64,000 bases of DNA, taken from contig NZ_CP177239.1 of NCBI RefSeq assembly GCF_046773475.1, forward strand, positions 3,912,275-3,976,274. Direction: 5' to 3'. Shown here piece after piece: positions 1 to 7,944 of the stretch. The notes below the pieces were generated by a model. The model was given only the letters and a program-made list of their open reading frames with translations. It did no database searches and had not been told where the DNA came from. This DNA comes from Nitratireductor aquimarinus. GTDB taxonomy: Bacteria; Pseudomonadota; Alphaproteobacteria; Rhizobiales; Rhizobiaceae. The position numbers and the translations under genes were made by a program. Within the stretch, counting starts at the first letter, position 1; each line of letters begins with the position of its first letter.

Positions 1-945
1 GCAGAAGGCGGCGTAATCATCCACCGTCGTCACCAGACCGCCTGCGCCGGAATCCATGGGCGGCGGATTGGTGAAGTCCACGCCCTGTTCCGGCCCGAAG
101 ACGATAAGCTCCGCTCCTCCAATGGTAAAATCCGGGCCATACTGGTTCGGCAGCCGGTCCTGCTTTTCTGCGGGGACATGAAAACCCGTGTCCTTCATGC
201 CAAGCGGATCGAGCAGGCGCTCGCGCATGACAGCGCCGAGCCGCTGCCCCGTTGCGCGCTCGATCAGGATGCCGGCCACATCGAGCCCGTTGTTGTAGAA
301 GAAATCCTCGCCGGGGTGCGCTGCCAGCGGCAGGGCTCCCAGCTTCTCCATGTAGTCGTCGGACGACATTTTCGGCAGCACCCAGCTCGGCGCGATGCCG
401 GCTTCGCGCATGGCTTTCTGGATCGGGTATGCGTCCGGAAACACCATGATCGCGCCAAGCCCGAAGGTCATGGTCAAAAGCTGGCGCAGCGTCACGGGGC
501 CGTTTGCGGGAACCGTGTCATCCAGTGGTCCATCAAGGCGTTTCAGAACCCGGCGGTCGGCAAGCTCCGGCAAGAGGTCATCGACGGGACCATCAAGCGT
601 CAGCACGCCGTCCTCCACCAGCATCATCGCCAGCGCCGCCGTGACCGGCTTCGTGATCGAGGCAACGCGGAAGATCGTGTCGCGGGCCATGGGTGCGCCT
701 TTGCCGTTCAGTGCAAACGTGCCGGCAGTGCCGACATGATCCACACCATCGTGATGGATCAGCCATGTCGCGCCGGCCATGCGGCCTTCGGCGACATGCG
801 CTTCCATGGTGTCTTTCAGCGTTTCCAGTGCCTTTGGGGAAAGCGTGTTCATGGCGGTCGCCCTGTTGCTGATGGCGGAAGAAAAGGCCAGTGCCGCACC
901 GCCGGTCATCAGCCGGCGGCGGGAAAGCGAGGGGGCTTCGGTCAT
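1..945 (-). CDS. Serine hydrolase, beta-lactamase/esterase family (3' part cut by window edge)
   Basis: A penicillin-binding-protein-fold serine hydrolase (COG1680-like) read leftwards; only the first 315 residues are in the window. The nucleophile motif SITK lies at about residues 96-99 and the second active-site motif YNN at about 217-219. The N-terminus begins with SRRR and a short hydrophobic stretch, resembling a Tat-type signal, so a periplasmic location is likely. The start codon overlaps the stop of the DUF899 gene as ATGA, so the two are co-transcribed and probably translationally coupled. The substrate cannot be read from the sequence; such proteins are often carboxylesterases rather than true beta-lactamases. 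Confidence 0.85.
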   Translation of the reverse strand, partial: MTEAPSLSRRRLMTGGAALAFSSAISNRATAMNTLSPKALETLKDTMEAHVAEGRMAGATWLIHHDGVDHVGTAGTFALNGKGAPMARDTIFRVASITKPVTAALAMMLVEDGVLTLDGPVDDLLPELADRRVLKRLDGPLDDTVPANGPVTLRQLLTMTFGLGAIMVFPDAYPIQKAMREAGIAPSWVLPKMSSDDYMEKLGALPLAAHPGEDFFYNNGLDVAGILIERATGQRLGAVMRERLLDPLGMKDTGFHVPAEKQDRLPNQYGPDFTIGGAELIVFGPEQGVDFTNPPPMDSGAGGLVTTVDDYAAFC

Positions 946-1610
946 CTCGTCGTCTCCGCATCATATTCATCGTGCAGCCGCCACCATTGATAGGGTGCCG
1001 TCTGGGAGATGCCTTCGGGCGCGTCTTCCCAGCTTTCCTGACGTCCGAGGGGCGTGAGGTCGAGAAATGTCCAGTTGCTGCCCAGCGCCTCGACACCGCG
1101 CCCACTGGTGAAATAGGTGTGAAACACCGTGTCGCCTTCGTGGATGAAGACGTTGAGCCCGAAGCCGCCGGTAACGCCGAAATCCTCGTTGAAGGTCGAG
1201 TCTTCCACGGAATACCAGCGCTGCGGCCAGCCCATGCGCCTGCGAAAGGCTTCGATCTCGCCAACTGGAGCGCTGGAGACCAGCGCCAGTGTCGTGTCAC
1301 GGGCGTTCAGATGGGCGGCGTGGCCGAGATTGTCGACGAACATGCAGCAGCCGGCGCATGGCGAAGGATCAGCCGGCCTGAGCATGTGGTGATAGACGAT
1401 CAGTTGGCGGCGTCCCTCGAAGAGATCGTTGAGCGTCAGCGTGCCTTCCGGGCTTTTGAAGGCATAGTCCTTATCGACACGGAGCCATGGCAGGCGACGC
1501 CGCTCGGCAGCCAGGGCATCATGGGCGCGGGTGAGCGCCTTTTCCTTTTCAAGCAGCGCTGCGCGCGCTTTCTGCCAGTCTTCCCGGGATGCGATTTCTG
1601 GGGCGGTCAT
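942..1610 (-). CDS. DUF899 thioredoxin-like family protein
   Basis: A 222-residue DUF899 family protein with a thioredoxin-like fold. Visible landmarks are SPCAGCC at about 84-89, which gives a C-x-x-C pair (Cys85/Cys88), followed by the conserved MFVDNLGH and the C-terminal PYQWWRLHDEYD. The start was placed at MTAPEIAS because AGGAGG lies just upstream; an in-frame ATG nine codons further out has no such site. It shares an operon with the serine hydrolase (ATGA overlap) and is divergent from an HxlR regulator, which is its likely regulator. The function of the family is not established; a redox role is inferred from the fold and cysteines. Confidence 0.85.
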   Translation of the reverse strand: MTAPEIASREDWQKARAALLEKEKALTRAHDALAAERRRLPWLRVDKDYAFKSPEGTLTLNDLFEGRRQLIVYHHMLRPADPSPCAGCCMFVDNLGHAAHLNARDTTLALVSSAPVGEIEAFRRRMGWPQRWYSVEDSTFNEDFGVTGGFGLNVFIHEGDTVFHTYFTSGRGVEALGSNWTFLDLTPLGRQESWEDAPEGISQTAPYQWWRLHDEYDAETTR

Positions 1611-1777
1611 TGTGGTTTCCTCCTCGCTTCCTTGCATGTTCGAGCGCGGTATCGCGCTCGCGGTCAGGGATAAGACGCAGACGGGTTCCTCCGATCCGAC
1701 ATGCGGTGGCAGAAAATCCGGGCGATTTTCCTCCGGGCTGCCAATCCCTCTCGATGCTCAAATACTGATTAAGTTTT

Positions 1778-1789
1778 GCAACTGGTTGC
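1778..1789. promoter_or_regulatory. Candidate HxlR operator, inverted repeat GCAACTGGTTGC
   Basis: A perfect palindrome (GCAAC, 2 nt, GTTGC) in the region between the divergent DUF899 and HxlR genes, 50 nt before the HxlR start. HxlR regulators commonly bind such elements and control the divergent gene; binding here is inferred. Confidence 0.4.
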
Positions 1790-1838
1790 GAATGAGTCAA
1801 CCCGGTGGCATCTTGCAATCAGATTCTGGAGGCGCAGA

Positions 1839-2393
1839 TTGAACGAGACCCGGAAGACCGCCGCACCGCATCGCTCGGGCTGCCCCATCAACCTCACGCT
1901 TGAGGTGCTGGGTGACAAATGGAGCCTGATCGTGGTGCGCGACATGATGTTCGGCGACCGCCGTCATTTCCGCGAGCTGCTGACCGGTTCGGAGGAGGGG
2001 ATTGCCTCCAACATTCTCGCCGACAGGCTGCGCAGGCTTCTGGCGGAGGGCCTTGTCTCGAAGGCGGATGATCCGAGCCACAAGCAGAAGTCGATTTACA
2101 GCCTGACCGAGAAGGGCATCGAACTGGTTCCGGTCTTCGCCATGATTGGCGCATGGGGCAGCAAATGGCTGCCGGTGAGCGAGGAGCTGTCGATCCGCGC
2201 GAAGCTTTTGGCGGAAGGCGGGCCATCGCTTTGGGATGCGTTCATGGAGGAATTGCGCGAAACGCACCTGGGCTTGGCTTCCGCGCAAAATGCCGGCGAA
2301 CCGGGGGTGCGCATGCGTTTGCAGGCGGCTTATGAAGAGGTGCTGGCGCGCAAGGCGTCCACCGCACTTGCAAGCCGCGCCGGCGTCGTTTAA
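1839..2393 (+). CDS. HxlR-family winged-helix transcriptional regulator
   Basis: A 184-residue regulator with the HxlR winged-helix domain in the N-terminal half: CPINLTLEVLGDKWSLIVVRDM, then RHFREL and a SKADDPSHKQKSIYSLTEKG wing. The TTG at 1839 was chosen as start because a GGAGG site sits 7 nt upstream; the first in-frame ATG lies 21 codons earlier without a site. It is longer than typical HxlR proteins by a C-terminal extension of about 70 residues. It is divergent from the DUF899/serine hydrolase operon, with a palindrome between them. HxlR proteins often sense electrophiles or oxidants through cysteine, but here the only cysteine visible near the domain is in GCPIN. Confidence 0.85.
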   Translation: MNETRKTAAPHRSGCPINLTLEVLGDKWSLIVVRDMMFGDRRHFRELLTGSEEGIASNILADRLRRLLAEGLVSKADDPSHKQKSIYSLTEKGIELVPVFAMIGAWGSKWLPVSEELSIRAKLLAEGGPSLWDAFMEELRETHLGLASAQNAGEPGVRMRLQAAYEEVLARKASTALASRAGVV

Positions 2394-2403
2394 TGAAGCT
2401 CCC

Positions 2404-2523
2404 ATGATCACGCGTCAGACAGATACCTTGTCCAGTCGCGCCGCTTTCGTCGGCGAGACCGTTCGCGCGCTATTTTCCAGCCTCCTTCTTCTTGGCCTTA
2501 TCGGCGATCGCCGGGTCCGTTGA
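2404..2523 (+). CDS. leuL: Leucine-rich leader peptide of leuA (attenuator peptide)
   Basis: A 39-codon ORF between the HxlR gene and leuA. It carries four consecutive leucine codons (CTC CTT CTT CTT at 2482-2493), flanked by CTA at 2470 and CTT at 2497, with the peptide core ALFSSLLLLGLIGD. This is the hallmark of amino-acid leader peptides, in which ribosome stalling on scarce leucyl-tRNA controls RNA folding downstream. The stop lies inside the hairpin region that follows. No strong Shine-Dalgarno site is evident before the ATG. The gene symbol is applied by analogy with other leuA leader peptides. Confidence 0.7.
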   Translation: MITRQTDTLSSRAAFVGETVRALFSSLLLLGLIGDRRVR

Positions 2524-2549
2524 AGGAGCGCCCGGCGATCGATGTCGCC
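2505..2549 (+). promoter_or_regulatory. Alternative hairpins of the leuA attenuator
   Basis: A perfect 11-bp stem pairs 2505-2515 (CGATCGCCGGG) with 2531-2541. It is mutually exclusive with a second hairpin, GGCGA (2534-2538) with TCGCC (2545-2549), which is followed by a pyrimidine-rich CTCTTTCTCC stretch. The first stem begins a few codons after the leucine run, where a stalled ribosome would change the pairing. The terminator T-run is weak, so the exact mechanism is inferred. Confidence 0.5.
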
Positions 2550-2640
2550 GCCTGGCATCAGCTCTTTCTCCAAAACCGCGATTTGTTGTTGACAGGCCCG
2601 CCGTGCCGAGCGCACGCAACCGGTGCCGGGAGAAAATGGA

Positions 2641-4380
2641 ATGGACGCGCATACAATGACTGACATGGCAGAAAACCGAGTACAGGGTGAAGCAACCGCA
2701 CAGGGCCGCAAGGGCATGGCGGATGCTTCGATAAAATATCAGCCCTATCCGCAGATCGACCTCGCAGACCGCACCTGGCCCTCCAGGCGCATTGAGAAGG
2801 CTCCGATCTGGTGCTCCGTCGATCTGCGTGACGGCAATCAGGCCCTGGTCGACCCGATGGGGCATGACCGCAAGGCGCGCATGTTCAAGCTGCTGGTGGA
2901 CATGGGCTTCAAGGAAATCGAGGTGGGCTTTCCATCCGCCTCGCAGACCGATTTCGACTTCGCCCGCTGGTGCATCGAGGAAGCCGGCGTGCCGGACGAT
3001 GTTTCGCTGCAGGTGCTGGTGCAGTGCCGTCCCGAACTGATCACGCGCACCTTCGAGGCGTTGCAGGGCGCGAAGCACCCGATCGTCCATTTCTACAACT
3101 CCACCAGTGAGTTGCAGCGCCGTGTCGTGTTCGGCAAGGATGTTGCCGGCATCAAGCAGATCGCCACGGACGCCGCCAAGATGGTCATGGACATGGCCGC
3201 CAAGGCCGGCGGTGGATACCGCTTCCAGTATTCGCCGGAGAGCTTTACCGGCACCGAGCTGGATGTGGCTCTGGAGATCTGTAACGCTGTCATCGAGATC
3301 ATTGATCCGACGCCCGACAACAAGCTGATCGTCAATCTGCCGTCGACCGTCGAAATGTCGACGCCGAACATCTATGCCGACCAGATCGAATGGATGTGCC
3401 GCAATCTCGACCGGCGCGACAGCCTGCTGATTTCGCTGCACCCGCACAATGACCGTGGCACGGGCATTGCAGCCACGGAGCTGGGCCTGATGGCCGGCGC
3501 GGATCGCGTCGAGGGCACGCTGTTCGGCAATGGCGAGCGCACCGGCAATGTGGATGTCGTGACGCTGGCGCTGAACATGTACACGCAGGGCGTCGATCCC
3601 GAGCTGGACTGCACGGACATCAACCGCATGAAGGATGTCTACGAATACTGCAACCAGCTGGTCATTCCCGAACGTCACCCCTATGTCGGCGAGTTGGTCT
3701 ACACCGCCTTCTCCGGCTCGCATCAGGACGCGATCAACAAGGGCATGAAGGCCATCAAGACGGCCAACAAGCCGCTGTGGGAAGTGCCTTACCTGCCCAT
3801 CGATCCGCAGGATGTTGGCCGCTCCTACGAGGCGATCATCCGCATCAACTCGCAGTCGGGCAAGGGCGGCATCGCCTATGTTCTGCAGGCCGATTACGGC
3901 CTGAACCTGCCGCGCAATCTGCAGGTCGAGTTCCGTGGCGACATTCAGGACATTACCGACCGTGAAGGCAAGGAACTGCCGGTCAAGCAGATCTATGAGC
4001 GCTTCATGGAGCTCTATGTCGATCAGCCGGACGCGCGCATCAAATTTGTCGATCACCAGACCTTCCCGGACACTTCGGTCAAGGGACAGCGCATTGTCGA
4101 GGCGACGATCACCGATGGCGGCAAGGAAACCGTGATCAAGGGCGTGGGCACCGGCCCGGTCGATGGTTTCATCGACGCGCTCTCCAAGCATCTCGGCGTG
4201 GACATGTCGGTCATCGACTATTCCGAGCATTCCATGCAACAGGGCTCCAATGCGGCGGCCATCTGCTACATGGAAGTCCAGCATCCGGGCGGCAAACTGT
4301 TTGGCGTGGGCGTGAACACCAACATCGTCGCGGCATCGCTCGAAGCGGTGGTTTCGGCGGCCAACCGGATCATCGGTTGA
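2641..4380 (+). CDS. leuA: 2-isopropylmalate synthase
   Basis: Catalyses condensation of acetyl-CoA with 2-oxoisovalerate to 2-isopropylmalate, the first committed step of leucine synthesis. At about 579 residues it is the longer LeuA type, starting the TIM barrel with WCSVDLRDGNQAL and carrying the metal-binding LHPHNDRG motif and GNGERTGN. The C-terminal region from about residue 450 is the LeuA allosteric domain, usual target of leucine feedback. ATG 2641 is preceded by GGGAG at good spacing; a GTG six codons upstream is also possible. It lies downstream of a leucine-rich leader peptide and overlaps the following hydrolase gene, so leucine-dependent attenuation probably controls both. Confidence 0.97.
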   Translation: MDAHTMTDMAENRVQGEATAQGRKGMADASIKYQPYPQIDLADRTWPSRRIEKAPIWCSVDLRDGNQALVDPMGHDRKARMFKLLVDMGFKEIEVGFPSASQTDFDFARWCIEEAGVPDDVSLQVLVQCRPELITRTFEALQGAKHPIVHFYNSTSELQRRVVFGKDVAGIKQIATDAAKMVMDMAAKAGGGYRFQYSPESFTGTELDVALEICNAVIEIIDPTPDNKLIVNLPSTVEMSTPNIYADQIEWMCRNLDRRDSLLISLHPHNDRGTGIAATELGLMAGADRVEGTLFGNGERTGNVDVVTLALNMYTQGVDPELDCTDINRMKDVYEYCNQLVIPERHPYVGELVYTAFSGSHQDAINKGMKAIKTANKPLWEVPYLPIDPQDVGRSYEAIIRINSQSGKGGIAYVLQADYGLNLPRNLQVEFRGDIQDITDREGKELPVKQIYERFMELYVDQPDARIKFVDHQTFPDTSVKGQRIVEATITDGGKETVIKGVGTGPVDGFIDALSKHLGVDMSVIDYSEHSMQQGSNAAAICYMEVQHPGGKLFGVGVNTNIVAASLEAVVSAANRIIG

Positions 4381-5153
4381 CGGGCGCGCTTTACGCTGAC
4401 GATACGGGCGAGGGCGAATGCGCCCTCGTTCTGCTGCATGGCTTTGCCGGCAGCCACCGGGTCTGGGAGGGCGTGCGCAAGGCGCTGCCCAACGCGCTTC
4501 CCAAGGGCCTTCGCATCATCGCTTATGATCTGCCGGGCCACGCCCGTTCCCTTGACCTGCCGGGCGCGGGCAAGGCCAAGTCCGTGGCGCAGATGGTTGT
4601 CGACGATCTCGCTGCGCGGGGCATTGCCCGATATCACCTGGCCGGACACTCCTTCGGCGGTGCGGTTGCAGTGCTCGCCGCTCATCTTGCGCCCCGGTCC
4701 GTCGCCTCGCTGGCGCTGATTGCACCGGGTGGCTTTGGTTCCGGGATTGCCGGCGATCTGATGGCGGCGCGCGCCCATGCTCGCACCGACGATGAGATCG
4801 CTTCTGCCGTTCAGGCAATGTTCGGAGCGCAGGCGCAGGTTGAGAGCGGCGTCGTGGACGCTGCGGTTGAACTCAATTCTGTTCCGGGGCAACGTGAGAA
4901 GCTCATCGAGATCAGTTCTCTCATCGTGCGCAATGGGGAGCAGGGAGCCTTCCCGCGCGCCATGCTGGAGGCGCTTGCCATGCCCGTTCACGTGGCGTGG
5001 GGTTCGCGCGATGCGGTGCTGCCGCCGCATCAGGCGGACGGGTTGCCGGAGAGCTTCATCGTGCATCGGTTGCCGGGGCTTGGCCACATGCTGCCGGAGG
5101 AGGCACCGTTCGAGATTGCGCGCATCATCGCTGAAAGCACTGGCGCAGTCTGA
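4377..5153 (+). CDS. Alpha/beta-fold hydrolase
   Basis: A 258-residue alpha/beta hydrolase. The oxyanion-side HGFAGS is at about 21-26, the nucleophile elbow GHSFGG places Ser at about 92, and the probable acid and base are Asp 212 (WGSRDAVLP) and His 237 (GLGHMLPEE). The order and spacing match lipase, esterase or C-C hydrolase families; the substrate cannot be told. The reading frame opens with a TTG that overlaps the leuA stop codon, so it is likely co-translated with leuA, although no metabolic link to leucine synthesis is evident. Start choice is uncertain because the ribosome site is weak. Confidence 0.85.
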   Translation: MTGALYADDTGEGECALVLLHGFAGSHRVWEGVRKALPNALPKGLRIIAYDLPGHARSLDLPGAGKAKSVAQMVVDDLAARGIARYHLAGHSFGGAVAVLAAHLAPRSVASLALIAPGGFGSGIAGDLMAARAHARTDDEIASAVQAMFGAQAQVESGVVDAAVELNSVPGQREKLIEISSLIVRNGEQGAFPRAMLEALAMPVHVAWGSRDAVLPPHQADGLPESFIVHRLPGLGHMLPEEAPFEIARIIAESTGAV

Positions 5154-5254
5154 TCCGGATATTCGGCTTTCCCCTCGTGTTTTCCTTAAAATCGTTTTGT
5201 TTACGCCGCTTTCAGGAGCGGAACAAAACGTGATGATTTTCTGTTTTAGCCATG

Positions 5255-5269
5255 TTAACGATGGGTTAA
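5255..5269 (+). promoter_or_regulatory. Perfect CtrA-type box TTAA-N7-TTAA
   Basis: TTAACGATGGGTTAA followed by C matches the full CtrA consensus TTAA(N7)TTAAC known from Caulobacter and rhizobia. It lies 28 nt before the start of the membrane protein gene at 5298. Cell-cycle control of that gene is inferred. Confidence 0.5.
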
Positions 5270-5297
5270 CGCTTCCTTGTCGTCAGGAGTACCGCCC

Positions 5298-5909
5298 ATG
5301 AGTGAGGCTGGTCAGTCCGCAGTTTCGGTTACCAATGTGCGCAGGCTTTCCGATGCAATGCGCGAGATGAAGAATGCGGCTGCCGACAGGGCGGATGTGG
5401 TCGTGGAGATGCGTGAGGCGAGCCGCACGCGGCTTGAGCTTCTGGCGCAGGAACTCCAGCCCGTTTTCGACGACGTTCCGGCGGACGATCCGACCTTCGA
5501 TTTCGCCATCTCTTCCGGTGAGCAGCCCCGGTTATGGATCGATGCCGTTGCCCATGTGGCGATGGGCCGTGACCGCCGCACTTATCGGTTTGTCCGCGAT
5601 ACACGTCTTGGCCGCGTGGTGCTTGCCGAAAGCGCGGAGATCGCTCCCGTCGCCAATCAGGTAACGCGCTACATTGCCGAGCGGCTCGTGGAGCGTCAGC
5701 GGGCCGTGGAAGGTGATGTGGAGCCGCTGCCGCGCGGCGATACACAGGAGCAGGAAACTGTTGCTCCCACGCCCTACAGGAGCGCCTGGAGCAGCTTCTT
5801 CAGCGGGGTTGCCTTCGTCATCCTGGGCGGCATTGTCGGTGTCGCCACGGTTGTCGTCGCCATGTGGGACCGCTTCCCCGAACTGGATGCGCTCCTCTCC
5901 CGCTTCTGA
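5298..5909 (+). CDS. Hypothetical tail-anchored membrane protein
   Basis: A 203-residue protein I cannot assign to a named family. Residues 1-60 are charged and likely helical (MREMKNAAADRADVVVEMREASRTRLELL), the middle is a compact soluble region, and about 168-190 is one hydrophobic segment (FFSGVAFVILGGIVGVATVVVAMW) close to the C-terminus, suggesting a tail anchor with the body in the cytoplasm. The ATG at 5298 follows AGGAGT at 7 nt; a GTG-type start seven codons earlier lacks a site. A perfect CtrA box lies just upstream, and a second small membrane protein follows 72 nt downstream, so the two may form a cell-cycle-regulated unit. Confidence 0.75.
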   Translation: MSEAGQSAVSVTNVRRLSDAMREMKNAAADRADVVVEMREASRTRLELLAQELQPVFDDVPADDPTFDFAISSGEQPRLWIDAVAHVAMGRDRRTYRFVRDTRLGRVVLAESAEIAPVANQVTRYIAERLVERQRAVEGDVEPLPRGDTQEQETVAPTPYRSAWSSFFSGVAFVILGGIVGVATVVVAMWDRFPELDALLSRF

Positions 5910-5981
5910 GGAGAAATCAAAGTCTCGCCCGCTTTATGTGGTTTCCTGCGTGATGAAGGGACCTGTTTGCGAGCGATTTTG

Positions 5982-6197
5982 ATGAAGTTTCTGTTCTTTT
6001 GCGCCGTTTTTCTGGTTGTGGCCGGTGGCGCTTGTCTGTTTGCAGCCAATTGGATTGGCAGCAGTGTTGATGCCGAAGGTTTTCTGCATGAGCCGTTTGC
6101 GCTGATTGCGCTCGGTTCCCTGTCCGTGGCCCTTGGCGCGGCGAGCGGCACATTCGGCCTTGGCATTGCTGCATGGCGGTGCGTGCGCGCCTCCTGA
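5982..6197 (+). CDS. Small two-helix membrane protein, unknown function
   Basis: A 71-residue protein with two predicted transmembrane segments, about residues 2-20 (KFLFFCAVFLVVAGGACLF) and 38-62 (rich in Ala, Gly and Leu), joined by a short loop. The ATG at 5982 was preferred over a TTG five codons upstream. It follows the tail-anchored protein on the same strand and ends 3 nt before the convergent phosphoesterase stop. No family is recognised; the hydrophobic pattern and position between two clear genes support that it is real. Confidence 0.55.
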   Translation: MKFLFFCAVFLVVAGGACLFAANWIGSSVDAEGFLHEPFALIALGSLSVALGAASGTFGLGIAAWRCVRAS

Positions 6198-6200
6198 TCC

Positions 6201-7121
6201 TCAGCCGGCCTGCGCGTCTCCGGTAAGGAGCGCGCCCGAAACCTCGCCTATCGTGCCATTGCCATCGGTCACGCCGCGGCGGGAAAAGCGGATCTCCCAC
6301 GCGCCCGGCTTTCCGTCGATTTCGAAGAGATTGTAGTGACCGGGCGGTTTGGCGCTGCCATGGGACTGGCCGGCTGCAGCGACGCCGACGACCGGCACGG
6401 AAGCTCCGCTTGGCCCGTCGATGCGGTGGACGGTCGGCTTGTGTGTGTGGCCGTGCAGAATGAGTTCCGCGCCATGCTTGCGGATCAGTTTCTGGAACCG
6501 GCCGATGCCGTAAAGGCGCTTGCTCGCATTGGTCGCGCCACGCACGGGGGGATGATGGATCATCACGACCCGGAACAGCCCGGCCTCCCGGGTGGCGTCG
6601 AGCATCTTCGCCAGCCGCTTGGCCTGCGCCTTCGAGAAATGGCCCGACGCCATGAAGGGCGCGGTTGCGCGAGCCGAGGAAACGCCGATGATGGCGACCT
6701 GGTCGCGCACCCGCAGATAGGGGAACGCGTCTTTGCCTTTTGGGGGTGTCCCGTCGTCGCCGGTCATGTAGGCGGCCCAGGCGCGGCAGCAGCGCGCAAG
6801 CGCGCCCGGCACATAGGCGTCATGATTGCCCGGCACCACCGAGACCCTGTCCGCAGGTCCGAGGCTCTCCAGCCAGAGCCGCGCCATCTCGATTTCCTTG
6901 TCGAGCGCGAGGTTGACCAGATCGCCCGTAAGCGCAATGTGGTCGGGCGCGGCTTCGAGCATGTCGTCGGTGATGCGGTCGATCAGGCCGTGGTCGAGAT
7001 TGAGCCTTCGGTTGCGCCGCCAGTTGATGTAGCCGGTGATGCGCTTGGAAGCGAGCTCACGATAGGTAACAGCGGGGAGAGGCCCCAGATGGATGTCGGA
7101 AAAATGCGCAAGGCGAAACAT
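6201..7121 (-). CDS. Calcineurin-like metallophosphoesterase
   Basis: A 306-residue phosphoesterase with all five metal-binding blocks in order: SDIH near the N-terminus (residues 8-11), TGDLV, GNHD, the IHHPP block and HGHTH. This set coordinates a dinuclear metal centre and is typical of cyclic-nucleotide phosphodiesterase-like (CpdA/Icc) and UDP-diacylglucosamine hydrolase-like enzymes. The N-terminal insertion ITGYINWRRNRR after the first block resembles a subgroup often annotated as 3',5'-cAMP phosphodiesterase, but substrate is not fixed by sequence. ATG 7121 was chosen; a GTG at 7139 would add six residues. It is divergent from a Nudix gene. Confidence 0.9.
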   Translation of the reverse strand: MFRLAHFSDIHLGPLPAVTYRELASKRITGYINWRRNRRLNLDHGLIDRITDDMLEAAPDHIALTGDLVNLALDKEIEMARLWLESLGPADRVSVVPGNHDAYVPGALARCCRAWAAYMTGDDGTPPKGKDAFPYLRVRDQVAIIGVSSARATAPFMASGHFSKAQAKRLAKMLDATREAGLFRVVMIHHPPVRGATNASKRLYGIGRFQKLIRKHGAELILHGHTHKPTVHRIDGPSGASVPVVGVAAAGQSHGSAKPPGHYNLFEIDGKPGAWEIRFSRRGVTDGNGTIGEVSGALLTGDAQAG

Positions 7122-7240
7122 GTTTCGTGTGTAGAACACGCAAACCGCGCTGACCAGCCCGCCAGAGCACCGGAGCGAAAAGTGTCATCCGGTTTTCGGT
7201 CTGGCCGCTTCTCTGTCGAAGGCCGATCCGGGGGTAACCG

Positions 7241-7726
7241 ATGAACGCACCCGCTTCACCGCCCCGAAAGGCGGCGCTCAGCGCCCGTCTTTTTCATTTC
7301 TGGCTGCGGTTGAGCAGGCCCATGACGCTGGGCATGCGCGGTGTGGTCTATGACGCGGAAAACCATGCGGTCTTCCTCGTGCGGCACACCTATGTGAAGG
7401 GCTGGCACTTTCCCGGTGGCGGTGTGGAGCCGGGCGAGAGCACCGAGGCGGCGCTTTCGCGCGAGCTTGTCGAGGAAGGCAATATCGAGATCCTCGAACG
7501 GCCGGTTCTGCGGTCGTTTCATTTCAACCGCATGGCCAGCAATCGTGACCATGTGGCGGTCTATCTCATCACCGGCTTTCGCCAGACGCATCCGCATGTG
7601 CCTGACCGTGAGATTGCCGAGGCGCGTTTCTTCCCGCTGGACGCGCTGCCGGATGGCACCAGCGACGGCACCCGCCGCCGCATCGCGGAAATTTTCGACA
7701 ACGCACCCGTTTCCGACGAGTGGTAG
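7241..7726 (+). CDS. Nudix hydrolase
   Basis: A 161-residue Nudix protein. The catalytic box runs from about Gly60 to Ile82: GGVEPGESTEAALSRELVEE, with Glu66, Arg74-Glu75 and Glu78-Glu79 as the metal-binding and catalytic set. The box ends EEGNI rather than EExGU, so the usual Gly is replaced by Asn; this variant occurs in some Nudix subgroups. A short N-terminal helix (LFHFWLRLSRPMTLGMRG) precedes the domain. The probable role is clearing a nucleoside-diphosphate derivative; the substrate is unknown. Confidence 0.88.
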   Translation: MNAPASPPRKAALSARLFHFWLRLSRPMTLGMRGVVYDAENHAVFLVRHTYVKGWHFPGGGVEPGESTEAALSRELVEEGNIEILERPVLRSFHFNRMASNRDHVAVYLITGFRQTHPHVPDREIAEARFFPLDALPDGTSDGTRRRIAEIFDNAPVSDEW

Positions 7727-7747
7727 TGCGGCGGGACTGGTGTTCGT

Positions 7748-7903
7748 CCTTCTCCCCGCATGCGGGGAGAAGGTGCCGGCAGGCGGATGAGGGGCGGGCG
7801 CTGCCACGAACAATGTTCGCGCCTTCACTTAGTGCCATGCGCTGGTCGTCACCGCAGGCACTCGCCCCTCATCCTCACCTTCTCCCCGTGAGCGGGGAGA
7901 AGG
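7748..7903. repeat. Paired palindromic intergenic repeat (REP/RIME-like)
   Basis: Two hairpins flank a spacer between the convergent Nudix and quinone-reductase genes. The left is a perfect 26-bp palindrome (7748-7773, arms CCTTCTCCCCGCA), the right pairs 7878-7888 with 7893-7903 using the same CCTTCTCCCCG arm. Just inside them, GATGAGGGGCG and CGCCCCTCATC form a further inverted pair. The architecture matches the mosaic palindromic intergenic elements common in rhizobial genomes, and it may also terminate transcription from both sides. Confidence 0.7.
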
Positions 7904-7944
7904 GGGCTTTGGCGTTGGCGCACGTTCCTTAGAGGATGAAAAAC

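Noticed and set aside
2470..4284. A 604-codon open frame antisense to leuA
   Set aside because: leuA is certain on the other strand; long antisense frames are normal in high-GC genes and this one has no family motif.
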